A stretch of DNA of 64,000 nucleotides, taken from NCBI GenBank assembly GCA_948099385.1, contig CANUEZ040000002.1, positions 1,921,001-1,985,000 on the forward strand, read 5' to 3'. This document shows positions 34,476 through 45,839 of the stretch, piece after piece; position 1 is the first letter of the stretch, and every line of letters begins with the position of its first letter. A model generated the notes under the pieces. That model made no database searches. It was not told where the DNA came from and saw only the letters and a list, made by a program, of their open reading frames with translations. Both the position numbers and the translations under genes were made by a program. The DNA is from Fasciola hepatica (lineage: Eukaryota > Platyhelminthes > Trematoda > Plagiorchiida > Fasciolidae).

Positions 34476-34585
34476 TGATGATGATGATGTTGACGATGAC
34501 CATGATGATTCGGATGATGAAGACGATGGTGATTATTACTATTATTATTATTATTGTTATTATTATTATTACTATTATCCGGGTA
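34476..34585. repeat. Imperfect (ATG)n/(ATT)n trinucleotide tract
   Basis: Blocks of GATGAT, then ATT repeats, give spurious poly-Met and poly-Ile frames. It is the same base motif as the giant tract at the right edge of the window, but short and impure. Confidence 0.9.
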
Positions 34586-34804
34586 ACTTTGATGATGGTG
34601 ATTTTTCGTGTATGTTAGCTGAAGCCGTTCGGTGGGATAACTTGCAGTTATTTTCGATCATTGGCTTTGTGGAATCTGTTTCTTGAAGAAATAATTGAGT
34701 ACCCTTCTACGGATTGTTCTTCTGTGGTACGCGAACGTGTCTCATTTGTTGCGTTTCGAATGACTTTTGCAAAATATCTAGGTAGTGTAATGGACCAATG
34801 CGAT

Positions 34805-35075
34805 AATCCGTTGGTAGTCGAGTGGTTTATAGCGATGGGTCACCACCCTGGAGGTCAGATGTGCAAATCTTTACCATCACCGATTACTTTGGTTGCAAAT
34901 AGTAATCCACCGTCGCTCGGATCGTTAGCACACCTAACCTACTGGGACCTTATGTGGTTCTCCTCCACTGCAAATCTCAGGGTCCGGTTGCCGATTATCC
35001 CAAATAGCGCGGTGGGCGTTTGCGGCTGCGGAGTTATTTTCCCCCTCTACTCCACTCGTGAGCATGCAATACATA
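34805..35075 (+). mobile_element. SINE family 1 (tRNA-derived), copy c
   Basis: The A-box region TAGTCGAGTGGTTTATAGCG opens the copy at about 34816; the B box is degraded. The body shows CTACTGGGACCTTATGTGGT, CAGGGTCCGGTTGCCGATTA and GCGCGGTGGGCGTTTGCGG. Between head and body it carries sequence corresponding to the insert in copy a (CTTTACC, then ACACCTAACCTACTGGGA). Confidence 0.82.
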
Positions 35076-35724
35076 AAACAGGGAAGCAAATGGGATAAGG
35101 CCCATTGACGGCAAGTTTTAGACACACTTCCACGATTTACTGTGTTCGGCAAGTCTACTTGATCACCTCATCGTCTGATTAGGTTAAATCTCGTGCTTGG
35201 CTTGTATGTTGTCGAGACCTAATAAATTGCAATCGGATTATTTTGAGCGATAAAGTGTAAACGTTTTGGTCCGTAGCCTTGTCAAACTCAAAATTGGTGT
35301 CATATTGACTGATGTTTGGGATAGGTGCTTATTCGCACAACTCACTACAAATTATATCCTCGCAAAAAGCATCTAGTCAAATGTGTGAGTCAAAAAATAT
35401 CGCATGCCGTGCATTGACCGGACAAGAGGGTGGGGGAGCGGGCCCCGTCCACTCGATGAGGAAGACCAGGACTGCCAAACTGTGACGCAAGGCTTGTAAA
35501 CCAAAGAGTTACCGTAAACATTGGTACGGCGAAACCGTGTCGTTGATTACCATCGCAATATGTTTTGTATTGACGGTGAGAAGCTGCTGCAAATAGAATA
35601 GAAAGCCTTCGGTATGAGATAGATGAAACTTGCAGACTGACCCTATTCAACTTGGAATCCATGGTGAGAAATGCCGGCCCGGAGTGAAGGATGAAAACAA
35701 AATTAGCATAAAACAAGTTCATTA

Positions 35725-35929
35725 GAACAGAGAGAAGACATAAGTCGCGAGATGCAAGCATTTCGTTTACTCTTGTTAGCCGTACTGTAAGAACTTTCGA
35801 TCGTGTCTACTTTACTGTTGCATTTACCCCCTTACTGTACCATGTATATATACTGACACGTTTTACGTCCGCGGTTGACAAGAGTAAACGAAATGCTTGC
35901 ATCCCGCGACTTATGTCTTCTCTCTGTTC
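35725..35929. repeat. Inverted repeat: two LINE-B 3' ends tail to tail
   Basis: Arms 35725-35782 and 35872-35929 are 58 bases each with three visible mismatches and an 89-base spacer. The right arm and spacer (35836-35928) match the LINE-B 3' stretch at 22915-22990, so the hairpin comes from two copies of this terminus in opposite orientation. The minus-strand open frame 35761-35390 starts in the left arm, but I could not assign it. Confidence 0.85.
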
Positions 35930-35934
35930 TCATG

Positions 35935-36940
35935 AATTGAATAAAGGAGACTCAATGTTTTGAATAAAACAAGTTGTTATTTTTGCTGCCTAGTTGATTC
36001 GTGTAGCTCGAAACAGCAAACCGATCACGAATATCGGGAGCAAAGTTGTCTGGTATTGATCGATGTTTGCAAACTCACTGAAATGGGTACGTGATTTGAT
36101 TTTTAGTAACCAATGCGCGTTCTCTCCTCTACTACGTGTGCAATGCATACGGTAATTCGAGTTACTGCCATGAAGTAGTAGTAGCCTTACTTTTAAATCT
36201 GGAATAAAAGGTCCGAACGATGGCACCAAAGTTATTTCGCATCAGCGAGGATCGTTACCATGCCTGATCCCACAGGGGCCTTACGGGGTTTACCCCTTCC
36301 TTCCTTGACATCAATGTTGCCTACTCTTACAAAAGCCGTGTTGTTAATAGATGATAGTTCCATTCTTCTCTTCGGAATCACGCACCAGCGTGGAACAATA
36401 AAAGAAAGTCGGGAATAAAGTGACGCAACAAAAGGGATGACAATCACAAAAGTGTGCACCAAAACAAATAAGAAACTACAGATTTTCTTATTGTTCATTA
36501 GTCAGTAGCTATCGTTGAGTAGCCTCTGGTGACTGCTTAATAGCAATTCTTGGTTACCTAGCGGTCACAGCCTAGAGTACAGTGAGGTAACAAATGAGAA
36601 ACTGGTGTGCATGTGAGGACCCAGTCGATCAAGATCTCATGTCGCTGTGTCCGTATATCAAGGTGGCCAGTTAAGTGGACTGCTTGAAATTCATTCGAAA
36701 CATGAACGTGTTAATTTGCTCAGATAGCCTTTTTCGTGTTGAAAATCTATTTCTCATATAATATGATATCCAGCGCATCGGAAGTAAGGATAATCTGCCG
36801 AACGAAATGTGTAAACATACCACAACAGACATTGACTGTTCAGATTCAGTGTTTGAACAATTAGTCTACAGAACGGTGTTCTGGATGTAAAGGGTGAGTT
36901 AGATGAAGCAGAACGACGGTCGTCAGTCTTGCTGGAGTTG
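35935..36940. other. No recognisable feature
   Basis: The stretch lies between the LINE-B hairpin and the mariner-like inverted repeat. I see no gene or repeat to support. Confidence 0.35.
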
Positions 36941-36946
36941 GAATGG

Positions 36947-37392
36947 AAAACACGCCCCCTCTGATATGAAACACCATAAACACATACACGCCCACTCTCA
37001 ATCAAATAACGAGAACGGATTCGGGACAACATCAGAGCAATCACGTGAATACTAAAACGAACAAAAAAGCACTCCCAGTGCATCATGCACTGATCGGACA
37101 CTGAGTGAGCGCGTCTGTTTGCATAATTCACCAGCGGCGATCATCGATCGTCATAACTTCGTTGGTTGCAGTCGTGTCGGTTGAATAAAGAAAATCAGCC
37201 TGTCGGATCGTCAATTGCCATTCCGTTCTTGATCACATCTATAAGAAGCAAGATTGAGAGCATTCAGATGGTTTGTCTGTTTATCGAGAATAAACGAATA
37301 TGGAACAAGTCCCTGAGAAACGACTCAAGCCGGAACAGCGAATCGAGCTTGTCTATCAGTTCTCGGAATATGTACGAAGTGTGGCGAAATGT
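36947..37392 (+). repeat. Left arm of a 446-bp inverted repeat carrying a transposase N-terminus
   Basis: The segment matches the reverse complement of 38769-39214 with only a handful of differences. Near its inner end the plus strand encodes a transposase-like start at about 37300, MEQVPEKRLKPEQRIELVYQ then FSEYVRSVAK, resembling the HTH start of mariner/Tc1-superfamily transposases. The frame continues about 23 codons past the arm and stops near 37445 without catalytic motifs. Both arms also contain shadow open frames. Confidence 0.85.
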
Positions 37393-37449
37393 TGGAGACG
37401 TTGTAATCAGGCCTCCAAACTGTGCTGTTTTTCCAGGAAAGTTGTGAAT

Positions 37450-37990
37450 TTGAAAGAACGAAACTGAATTTGTCCAAGGTATGAAGTTTGTCTCATACCC
37501 AGCGAGACAGCCAGTTCAAAAGCTTGGCGCAGCAACACGAAAGCTTTCGAATTTAGTAACCGCAGAGAGATTTGAACTGCACACACTCGCAGATGCAAAC
37601 CCACCAGATGGACAACTTTGGTAGACGTTCTAGGTAGTACGTTGCGCTTGTGAAGCGCATTCGAAGAAATGCTCGCTTATACTGACAAACCAAAGCAATG
37701 CTGAATGCTTTCCCCTACTCTGACGAGTCTCGAACTGTTATTCGGCTTCCTCATTGCTCTTTACTAGCCTTTCGAACGCCAATCCATCTTTTTCATCGCA
37801 CTGAAGTATTTCCTCTTGAATGGCACAGTGCAAGCGCAATCAAGGTTCAACCACAAGTCCTTTATGCTTCTGCTTTTCGCATAACCTTTTGTAAAACATT
37901 ATCATCCAATCTCCTCCCGTAAATTTTCCGACAACTAACTGTCTAATGAGGACTCAAGCTGTATGTTTCATTTATGTTTCTGTGGTTTTT
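37450..37990. other. Spacer of the inverted repeat, left part, unassigned
   Basis: This lies between the left arm and the recognisable antisense transposase remnant. The open frame 37698-37922 has no recognised motif. Confidence 0.35.
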
Positions 37991-37999
37991 AATGTTACA

Positions 38000-38870
38000 T
38001 TAAGTGTTCAAAGTTTTGTCTAGAATCTTGATTACAATGAAGCATTCGCTTCAAGCAAAATTCTTGAAATTTGGTCAAACTGTTTCTCGGTAGAGTACGG
38101 CATCCTTGCACGATAACGATGTTCAGCTGCCGCAACGATTGCGCCCCCCCCCCCCCGGAGTGAACCGTATGCTTCAGATTCCTCAGTGAATAAAAAACCA
38201 ACTGGGCGATATCTGACAAATGCGGCGGCCATTCGTATGAGCCTCCATTGCCGATCCATTTCCCGCCGAACATGTAGTGACCTGGATCGTTCTGAGAAGA
38301 TGACCGTTTTCTGGACATCATTTTGGATCTATTTTCTCTACGATCCTTTCAAACGTATGACATCGACCTTACTGTGTCGTTCGGTTGCGTACGTTTCACT
38401 GGACTGACTTTTTTCCGAGGTTTCCGTCGACCTCGTTGTGAATCACTTTCACTTTCGGTCTTTCGCCATTTAAGCTACTACGTCTGAACTTCTCCAAACT
38501 GTCCAAAGCCACGCTCTTTCAAAAAGCGAACGGCGGAAATTTGGCCCACACGACATTCTTAGGACAGTTGCTATGTACTATGCTCCGGACGTTTCACAGT
38601 TTTTTCCGGTGATGGCATCGGCGTAGCACACTCTAGTTGTTGTTCTGGGCCTACCACTTCTGTGTTCATCACGCACGCCGCCCGTACAACCAAACTTCCT
38701 CATCAATTCTCTGAAAATCGATTTGATACTCATCAAAAACCTTAGTTATGGGCATTATATCGCCTACTACATTTCGCCACACTTCGTACATATTCCGAGA
38801 ACTGATAGACAAGCTCGATTCGCTGTTCCGGCTTGAGTCGTTTCTCAGGGACTTGTTCCATATTCGTTTA
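38000..38870 (-). pseudogene. Mariner/Tc1-superfamily transposase remnant
   Basis: On the minus strand the right arm encodes the same N-terminus (MEQVPEKRLKPEQRIELVYQ). In shifted frames there follow DEHRSGRPRTTT near 38670, the linker typical after the HTH, and GGKWIGNGGSYEWPPHLSDIA near 38250. The last resembles the motif before the third catalytic residue (usual form WIGRGG...WPPRSPDL). The first two catalytic Asp regions are not visible, and the distance from HTH to the WPP motif is too short, so an internal deletion is likely. It is non-functional. Confidence 0.7.
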
Positions 38871-39214
38871 TTCTCGATAAACAGACAAACCATCTGAATG
38901 CTCTCAATCTTGCTTCTTATAGATGTGATCAAGAACGGAATGGCAATTGACGATCCGACAGGCTGATTTTCTTTATTCAACCGACACGACTGCAACCAAC
39001 GAAGTTATGACGATCGATGAACACCGCCGGTGAATTATGCAAACAGACGAGCTTACTCAGTGTCCGATCAGTGCATGACGCACTGGGAGTGCTTTTTTGT
39101 TCGTTTTAGTATTCACGTGATTGCTCTGATGTTGTCCCGAATCCGTTCTCGTTATTTGATTGAGAGTGGGCGTGTATGTGTTTATGGTGTTTCATATCAG
39201 ACGGGGCGTGTTTT
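38769..39214 (-). repeat. Right arm of the 446-bp inverted repeat
   Basis: Near-perfect inverse of 36947-37392. Boundaries are sharp: AAAACACGCCCC at the outer end and GTGGCGAAATGT at the inner end. The inner boundary falls inside the transposase N-terminal coding region, so the arms are not classical short mariner terminal repeats. The left arm is more likely a duplicated inverted 5' half. Confidence 0.85.
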
Positions 39215-39707
39215 CTTTTTCAACTTCGGCGTGCTTATCCACAGTAGCTTGGCTGCTTCTGAACTCATCCATTAGTCAAAGACTTGTTGACACGTCAGTG
39301 ATCTGCTTGATTCTAAAGTTGGATAGAACTGAGAATAATTGAGACCTTTTGTGATCAGGCGGGAAGGGGATACTAAGTGAAGAAATTTAGCCCGGATTGA
39401 GCACCTTTCGCACTGTCCCTCTTTTAATGAGCTCAGATAAGATTTACAAAAAATTATTTTCTATTGACTCTGTCTGCACTAAATTGTAGCAGAAGGGTTT
39501 GTTTTCATGGCCTCAAAAAGCAAATGATTTTTACGGGACCGTGACCTCGAATTTGGAATGTAACGCACTTACAAATCACAAGTGTAACAATTGGGAGTCT
39601 GATGCAATTTAAGTGCTGCACAAACGAAAGACAAAATGCCAGAATAGGCAAACTTAGTTCGGTTCGACGTTTTCCAGACTCTTCAGCTTGGTGGTGGAAC
39701 AGAATAA

Positions 39708-39710
<3 letters not shown>

Positions 39711-39759
<49 letters not shown>
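39711..39759. repeat. (TA)n microsatellite
   Basis: A pure TA tract of about 49 bases. Open frames across it are artefacts. Confidence 0.97.
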
Positions 39760-39761
<2 letters not shown>

Positions 39762-39764
39762 CGA

Positions 39765-42700
39765 AGGTGTGTTGTAAACTCATTTGGAATGATGTCCCCA
39801 AATTGTGCTTCTGAATGAGTTGACCGTCTCGATAACGCTTGACATACACTTTGTTTAGATCTTCAGTTTTTTACTTGGAAAGGGGAGACCGTTGTGAAGG
39901 AAATGAAGTTGCACTGGTTGACCATGTGGATCTTCAGTAACCTCTAAATTCTTTGCACTCATTTCTACACATTAAATACTTCCCTGGTCATCTCAAATCC
40001 TATTTGGCGAAAATCCGCCAGTTGAATGTCTTTCGTGGCGCTGGGACCATTCTGCTAGCAGCTAATTTTGTAGCGTTTTAGTCTCCTGATAGACCAGTCA
40101 TCTGATCTGTTTCCAAATGCTTTGATTATTTGTACAGACGAAGCTCTCCACCGGGTTTCTGCAGTGCTGTTCACGTCTTTCTTCCGACTGCAGTACTAGT
40201 TCGAAGAAATCGGTGTTGAATCCCCTAACAGATTTCGTGCGTCGTCGACGAGCATCGGAGTTACCGCGTGAAATTATGAAAGGTTTGTAACTTAAACGCT
40301 AAGCTTAGAGATCAGATTCTTGTGAGATTTTTCGAAGATTTTAAAATGCATACCAGGGTTTATATTTTAAAATGGTTATGAAAACAAAAATCCCAGATTA
40401 ATTGGATGATATCCTCCAGAAAAACACTACGGCATGGTATTTTTAGGCAATTTCTCTCGAGGGAGTGCTTACACCAAAGTGCACCAGTTTCTCATTCCAA
40501 GTTTTGCACGACTCCAGTGCAAGGTAGCCCGACCATAGTCACCTCGGGGCCACGGAGATCTGACAACCTGGAAAACCTAAGAATTGAAGTGGACAATGAT
40601 ATCACGCCTCGGACAGTCAGACGTGGAAACGATCCGGATGACACTAGACTACTGTTCACCCACCAACACAGCTAGCTGCTGGTGATTTGTGACTTGAAAG
40701 CTCCCATCATGGGCTTGTAAATCAGAAACCCGACCACCACCGTGGCAACAACATCAGCTGATAAGCTTTCTGAAATTAGGTACAAGTAAGTGAAAAAAAT
40801 CTCATTTATGGAACGTTCATTTTCTGTCATGTGAAGCAAATTGCATTTTCGAAACCACATTTCAAATTATCTGGTATCTTTACATAATGGAACCACACGG
40901 AAAAATTACTCCGGCGGTTACTCGCGACGACCGAAGCCATAGCATTTGAAATACCGAAATTGTGCAAGAACCGAAACCCATTGCAACCGTTGTTGTTGAC
41001 ATAGTCGTAGTAACTGATCCCTCTATGATTCTCATGCAGATTCTTCTCTGATCCTTCATTTTACAATTGTACAAACCGGTTACAAGTTATAAAAACATGC
41101 TTGTTTGCTACTTTCTGGATTTACCAGAAAAATCACAAACCTGTTATTGAATGTTGTTAGCTAAGCCTATGCAGATCTAGAAATAGCTCTGAGTTCTAAC
41201 ATTTGTTTCAGAACTTGCTTTAGCCAAAGTACCTGTTTCTTTTTTTTTGTATTTCCATGCTTTACGAAGAGCATTTACCCCCCCCCCCCACAAAAGTCAC
41301 ACCTTATACTTCTGAGTCGTGGAAAGCATACACAAACCAGTCCCCAAACACGATTTCCTAGTTTACTATCAGTTTATGAGGTTGTGATCGATATGACAGT
41401 GGAAATAGCTTTAGTTCTCTCTGCCTATCTGATACCTAGAAGCACAACAAATTAAGGGCTTGATCTCCGATCGAACACGACGGATTATTGGTGATATTCT
41501 GCTGAGAGAGGAAAAATCGAGATGTGATAATACCAGAGTTAACCACGGGTTTGGAATTTTTTAGACGTGAACTGTGGCCCTTCACAGTACTTTCATATAT
41601 TGGTCAAACGGAGAATCAGTCAATCGGAATGAAGTTCCCACCATGTCACGTGGGTGTGCGGCGAATTTCTGAAATGACCGTTAAGTAGATGGTTATCCGA
41701 TCATGTGGTTTTAAAGCAGACTTAATAATCTTTCTAGTGAGAACTTACAGAAGTAGCATGTGCAGTCGTCATGGTCAGCGCCAACGAAACAAGAAGGCTT
41801 TAGGAAGCCGGACAGTTTGCCAATAATGGCAAAAACTGCAATTTTTCGTAGTGTTCAGTGGTCACATACTCTATCCGTTATCATTTGTCGGAATTCGGGG
41901 ATAACAAATTACGTTTATTTTAAAAGTTTTGCAAAATCCGCTGAATAATAATTACGAGCCAGTTTCACTATTTTTAATTTACAAACAGGTGAACGATTTC
42001 CCCTTGAAGTGACGGTTTTAGAAACCACAACAAACTGTACTACAACCAAAATCATTTTCCTGAACATTCTGCGTGTATAAAACCCCATGGTGGCTTGTTT
42101 GATGTGCGTCATGTACGACAACACAGCAGCCATTGAAGGGGTAATCGATTTTGGACAGAACAGTATGCGTATAGGGTTGGAAAATCTGAGTACCCTCACT
42201 CAAATCCAATTTCTACTGACCATCTTCTGTTTGTCAAAGGTTCTCTTTCTTGAAATCGTTTTACAGCTTTGGCCAAACAGGTAAAAAGTGGACAAAGATA
42301 GAAACTAAACAAAGGACCTAAAAGCCTAAGAACTTTGTTCAACTGTGTTGTGTTGCTGGTGGACCATTGAATGAGGTCCACGTGTCCGCCAGTCACGAGG
42401 TTCAAATCTTCGCGCCGAAGCATCTCTCTATCTCCCTGCAATACAGATGGCAAAATACACCATTGGAGTGGTGAAAATAGATTTTAGGAAAAATAAAATT
42501 TTACTCGACCCCTCGATTCGTTCACTTAGATATACAGTGATCGATAGCCATTAAGTGGTTGTGTAACTCCATCTATCAGTAGAAAGCGCAGTCAATAGCT
42601 AAAATTTTGTTTATCAGATGATCAGCTTCCTAATCCAAAAATGGAACGCATAATTTGACATCTTTAGTGTCCTAATCACAATCTGTCACCCGGGTTCAAG

Positions 42701-43630
42701 CCCAGCTATGAACTCGGTGGAAATAAATGGTACCAATAATACAAATAAGGTTAATAATGATACCAGATATAACAGCTGTACAGTTCTTGCACGGCATTCA
42801 ATGAAAGCCGACCGAGACCAAGTTGGTTATGAAATGTCATCCTAAATTCCCGTTTTTTCGAGGTACTCTGATCAACAATCTGTACATAGCTCCTTTTTGC
42901 TCCCAGAGGGATATCAACCCGTTCTTTAACGCTTTCATCTCTGCTCTGATTCCATCATAATCAGATTGTTTGTGCATTTTTGTCAAGGCTTGCATTCATG
43001 CGCCTACTTATCCCTTACTTGCTTTTGGTGTAAGTGACCTTTATCTTACCCCAATTAAGGGAATGCTGTTTTAGACACAATTAACACCAACCCTCCCGAA
43101 TATTTTCACTTACAACCGAGAGCTCCTGTTTTAGCCAGTGATCACGTTCTCGTTATTATCAGATCTCAAATGTATTAACGTTCAGCACCCTGTTCATTCG
43201 TCAGGACAAAACAAACAAGGGTCATCTCTAGAAAGTTGTCACAAATCAGTATTGCACTTCTTCAAAAATCCTTTTCTATTTTTTCTCTGTGGTTTTCGTC
43301 CGATTGTTCTCTTCGACCGCTAGACGTATTTACGAAGGCACTAAGTGCGGTATTTGGTTTGTATTATCCTATGGAGACTACAATTTTAACAACGACAGAG
43401 TAGCTTTTCTGTTGCCGAAATCTCTGAGGAGGCAAAGAAAACATGCCTAAAAACTGCACGACCAGGCTTCTGTGGAATAACACTCCATCCTGATCAAGCA
43501 AGAGATACAATGGCTGAACAAGACATTTGCCCAAGAATTCTTCTGTACTGCCAATAGCAATCTTCTCTGGCACGGAATCCGGCTTCTATATGAACAACGG
43601 GCCCAGTCATAGAACTACGATATAGAGGCC
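39765..43630. other. Intron DNA without recognisable features
   Basis: Only short spurious frames and a 12-base C run (41278-41289) stand out. Two B-box-like motifs (GAGGTTCAAATCTT near 42400 and CGGGTTCAAGCCC near 42691) could be SINE relics, but no A box supports them. Confidence 0.35.
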
Positions 43631-43636
43631 AACAAC

Positions 43637-44740
43637 GTGAACCCCGTGTTTATTCATCCTTCATCAAATACCCTACCACCCTATTTTCCTTCTTTTGCCT
43701 CAGATATAGAACCATTTTCCTCAGGAGAAGTCTTCAAGTTACTTCGAACCTCTAAGCCAGCTTCTTCTGTGGGTCTAGACAGTCTATCCTGCATTGTTCT
43801 CAAATTTGGAGCAAGTCAACTATCCGGAATTATGACTTCCCTCGTCAATAGCTCTGTTGATGCTGGTGCTATTCCTGCCTCCTGGAAACCCTTGATAGTA
43901 GCACCTATTCCCAAACACTCCACTTCCGACATTTTGTTAAAAAGTTTTCTTCCGATGGCCATCACTTCTTTTGGGCTCAAGTTGATCGAGCGCACGATTC
44001 TTCGCCCACTGCGTTCCTTTTTTTGTTGTTCCAAATAACCCACATCAGCTCGCATACAAAAGAGGCAGATGCACTCTGGATGCAGTTGCTTCAGTTTGTC
44101 ATTTCGCTTCAAAGGGCTTGAATAGTTTCGTGAAATCCGTTCGATGTATTTCTCTCGACAAATCCTTCGCTTTTGATTCGGTTCCCCGTTCTCTACTTCA
44201 TCGAAAGCTAGAGTCTTTTGCTGTTCCACTTCTCTACTGTCGTGGTTGAAAGACCACTTTTCCAACAGAACTCAACGTGTCAAAGTTGGTGCAGGTTTAT
44301 CGAGTGCCTTGACTCAGAAGTCAGGTGTTCATCACGGTGCCGTTCTCTCTCCCTCTCCCCTCACCACATACATCAGCGAACTGACCACTGTTCTAACTGC
44401 ACGACTTTTAAATACGCTGATGACGTGGTGCTCCGTCAAACTGTCTCCAACCAACCAGACTTTACCTCTTCTTTTCCAAGAACTTTACAGTGTTCAGAAT
44501 TTCCCGTCCGATTCTGGACTGCATCTTAAGTTTTGAGGTGCTCTGAATGTACGTTCTCTCTTTCTCGTTCGGTTTGCTTCAATGAACAATCGGTCATCAA
44601 TAACGTTCCAGTTTCCAGAGCTGACTCGGCTTTACAATCAGCAACAATTTCGATTACTACACTAAAAGTAACAGAGGAAATTCATATGAACCTCGGTCGC
44701 TGAACCCGTTTTTTCTGCAGTATTCTTTCCAATATTTTCT
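43637..44740 (+). mobile_element. LINE-B (CR1/Jockey-like) RT, most complete copy
   Basis: The plus strand encodes RT sequence in several frames: SSVGLDSLSCIVLKFGASQL and ASWKPLIVAPIPKHST (43637-44038); then QLAYKRGRCTLDAVASVCHF near 44045, motif A LDKSFAFDSVPRSLL near 44155, motif B region SGVHHGAVLSPS near 44320 and motif C FKYADDVVLR near 44405. The YADD box is intact, but frameshifts break the protein. The usual SGVPQGS is degenerate here (SGVHHGA). Upstream endonuclease was not found, so it is a 5'-truncated copy. It is a different family from LINE-A, whose motif B is RQGCP. Confidence 0.82.
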
Positions 44741-44779
44741 TTCAAACTGACGTTGATCACCTAAGCTATCGCGGTCCCG

Positions 44780-45053
44780 ATAGTCCGGTGTGAATAACGC
44801 GAGTGAATGATCGATGTGAAAAATGCAAGTGGATTTTCCATTACATACGATTCAGGCTCCTCTTGCCAACAATACATTCTCTGAATATATTTCAATGTCC
44901 GATGGATCACGTTCATCCGTGTGCTGTTCGTCCCATTGGGAAGTGACCGACGAGGCTAGCCCAATGATTAAAACCAGGACAGATACTATGTATCAGTGGA
45001 ATAGCGGTTCCAGCCTTATCGACTATTCACTTGCGTTATTCACACCGGACTAT
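44780..45053. repeat. 33-bp inverted repeat bracketing a SINE-2 body
   Basis: Arms 44780-44812 (ATAGTCCGGTGTGAATAACG) and 45021-45053 (inverse, CGTTATTCACACCGGACTAT) differ at a few positions. The left arm runs straight into a headless SINE-2 body (44813-44900, GATGTGAAAAATGCAAGTGG). The right arm abuts the head of the full SINE-2 at 45053. An inverted pair of SINE 5' leaders or a target rearrangement would explain this. Confidence 0.7.
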
Positions 45054-45218
45054 CCGAGCCGCGGTAGTTCGGCTGGTAGAGCATCTGCCCGGTATGTGGA
45101 GGGTCGGCGGTTCGGTTCCGGCTCGTGGCGACCGCCTTTTCGATGTGAAAAATGCAAGTGGATTTTCCATTACACGCGATTCAGGCTCCTCGTGCCAACA
45201 AAACATTCCCTGACTATG
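45053..45218 (+). mobile_element. SINE family 2 (tRNA-derived), full copy
   Basis: The tRNA-like head GCGGTAGTTCGGCTGGTAGA has a good A box and a B box GGTTCGGTTCC (45109-45119), ending GGCTCGTGGCG. The body CGATGTGAAAAATGCAAGTG and ATTCAGGCTCCTCGTGCCAA matches 44811-44890 with few changes. Pol III-type promoter elements are intact in sequence; mobility would depend on a LINE partner. Confidence 0.85.
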
Positions 45219-45599
45219 ATCAGTTTCCCTACTCTTGACTAGAATGTGAGTTTGTTAGCTTCCTAAAGTCTTTATTACGACAAAATACAATTCATGAGTT
45301 AGTTGATCGTTGATACTGCATTGTGAATGGCTTTGTAACAAACAAAAAAAATACTTATTCGTGTCATAAACTGTCCCGTATGCAGTATGCACCGATTGAT
45401 AATACACAATGCTTAGAAGGAACAAACCAGCTGATTGTGAAGGTATTAGTATTGATAGACAGCCTAGTACCGTTAGTAGTCAGCACGTTATTGTCTGTCC
45501 AAAATCGATGGCAAATGTCAAACCAGCGAACTGGGTCGACGGCCCAATCAGGTTGTCAGAAGAGGGAACGAAATCATTCAATCAGCTGCTAACGGCCGC

Positions 45600-45830
45600 T
45601 CTCACCAAATTGAGCGGAACCAACTAATCAGTGGTCAAGAATTGTTTTAACGGAACGGAACGACAATCAATCAACCAGTGGCCAAGCTTTGTTTTAATTG
45701 AACGAAAAGAAATCTACTAATAGACTGTCAACGGTTGTTTACTCAGACCGGGAAGAAATCAGTTAATCGAGGAAGCAAGTAAAAGAGCCAGTCAGAGGAC
45801 TCGGTTACGGTAAGCTTTCTGAACCAATTA
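45600..45830. repeat. Degenerate tandem repeat, unit about 55-60 bp
   Basis: Three to four diverged units share AATCAGTGGTCAAGAATTGT-like text (CAACCAGTGGCCAAGCTTTG, TAGACTGTCAACGGTTGTTT), each preceded by a GAACGA or GAAGAAAT block. The family is unknown. Confidence 0.5.
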
Positions 45831-45839
45831 GCTTCGTAC

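Noticed and set aside
36754..37131. Duplicate ORFs beginning MNYANRRA and MQSCRLNKENQP on both arms
   Set aside because: They look conserved only because they sit in the 446-bp inverted repeat; they overlap the recognisable transposase start in another frame or strand.
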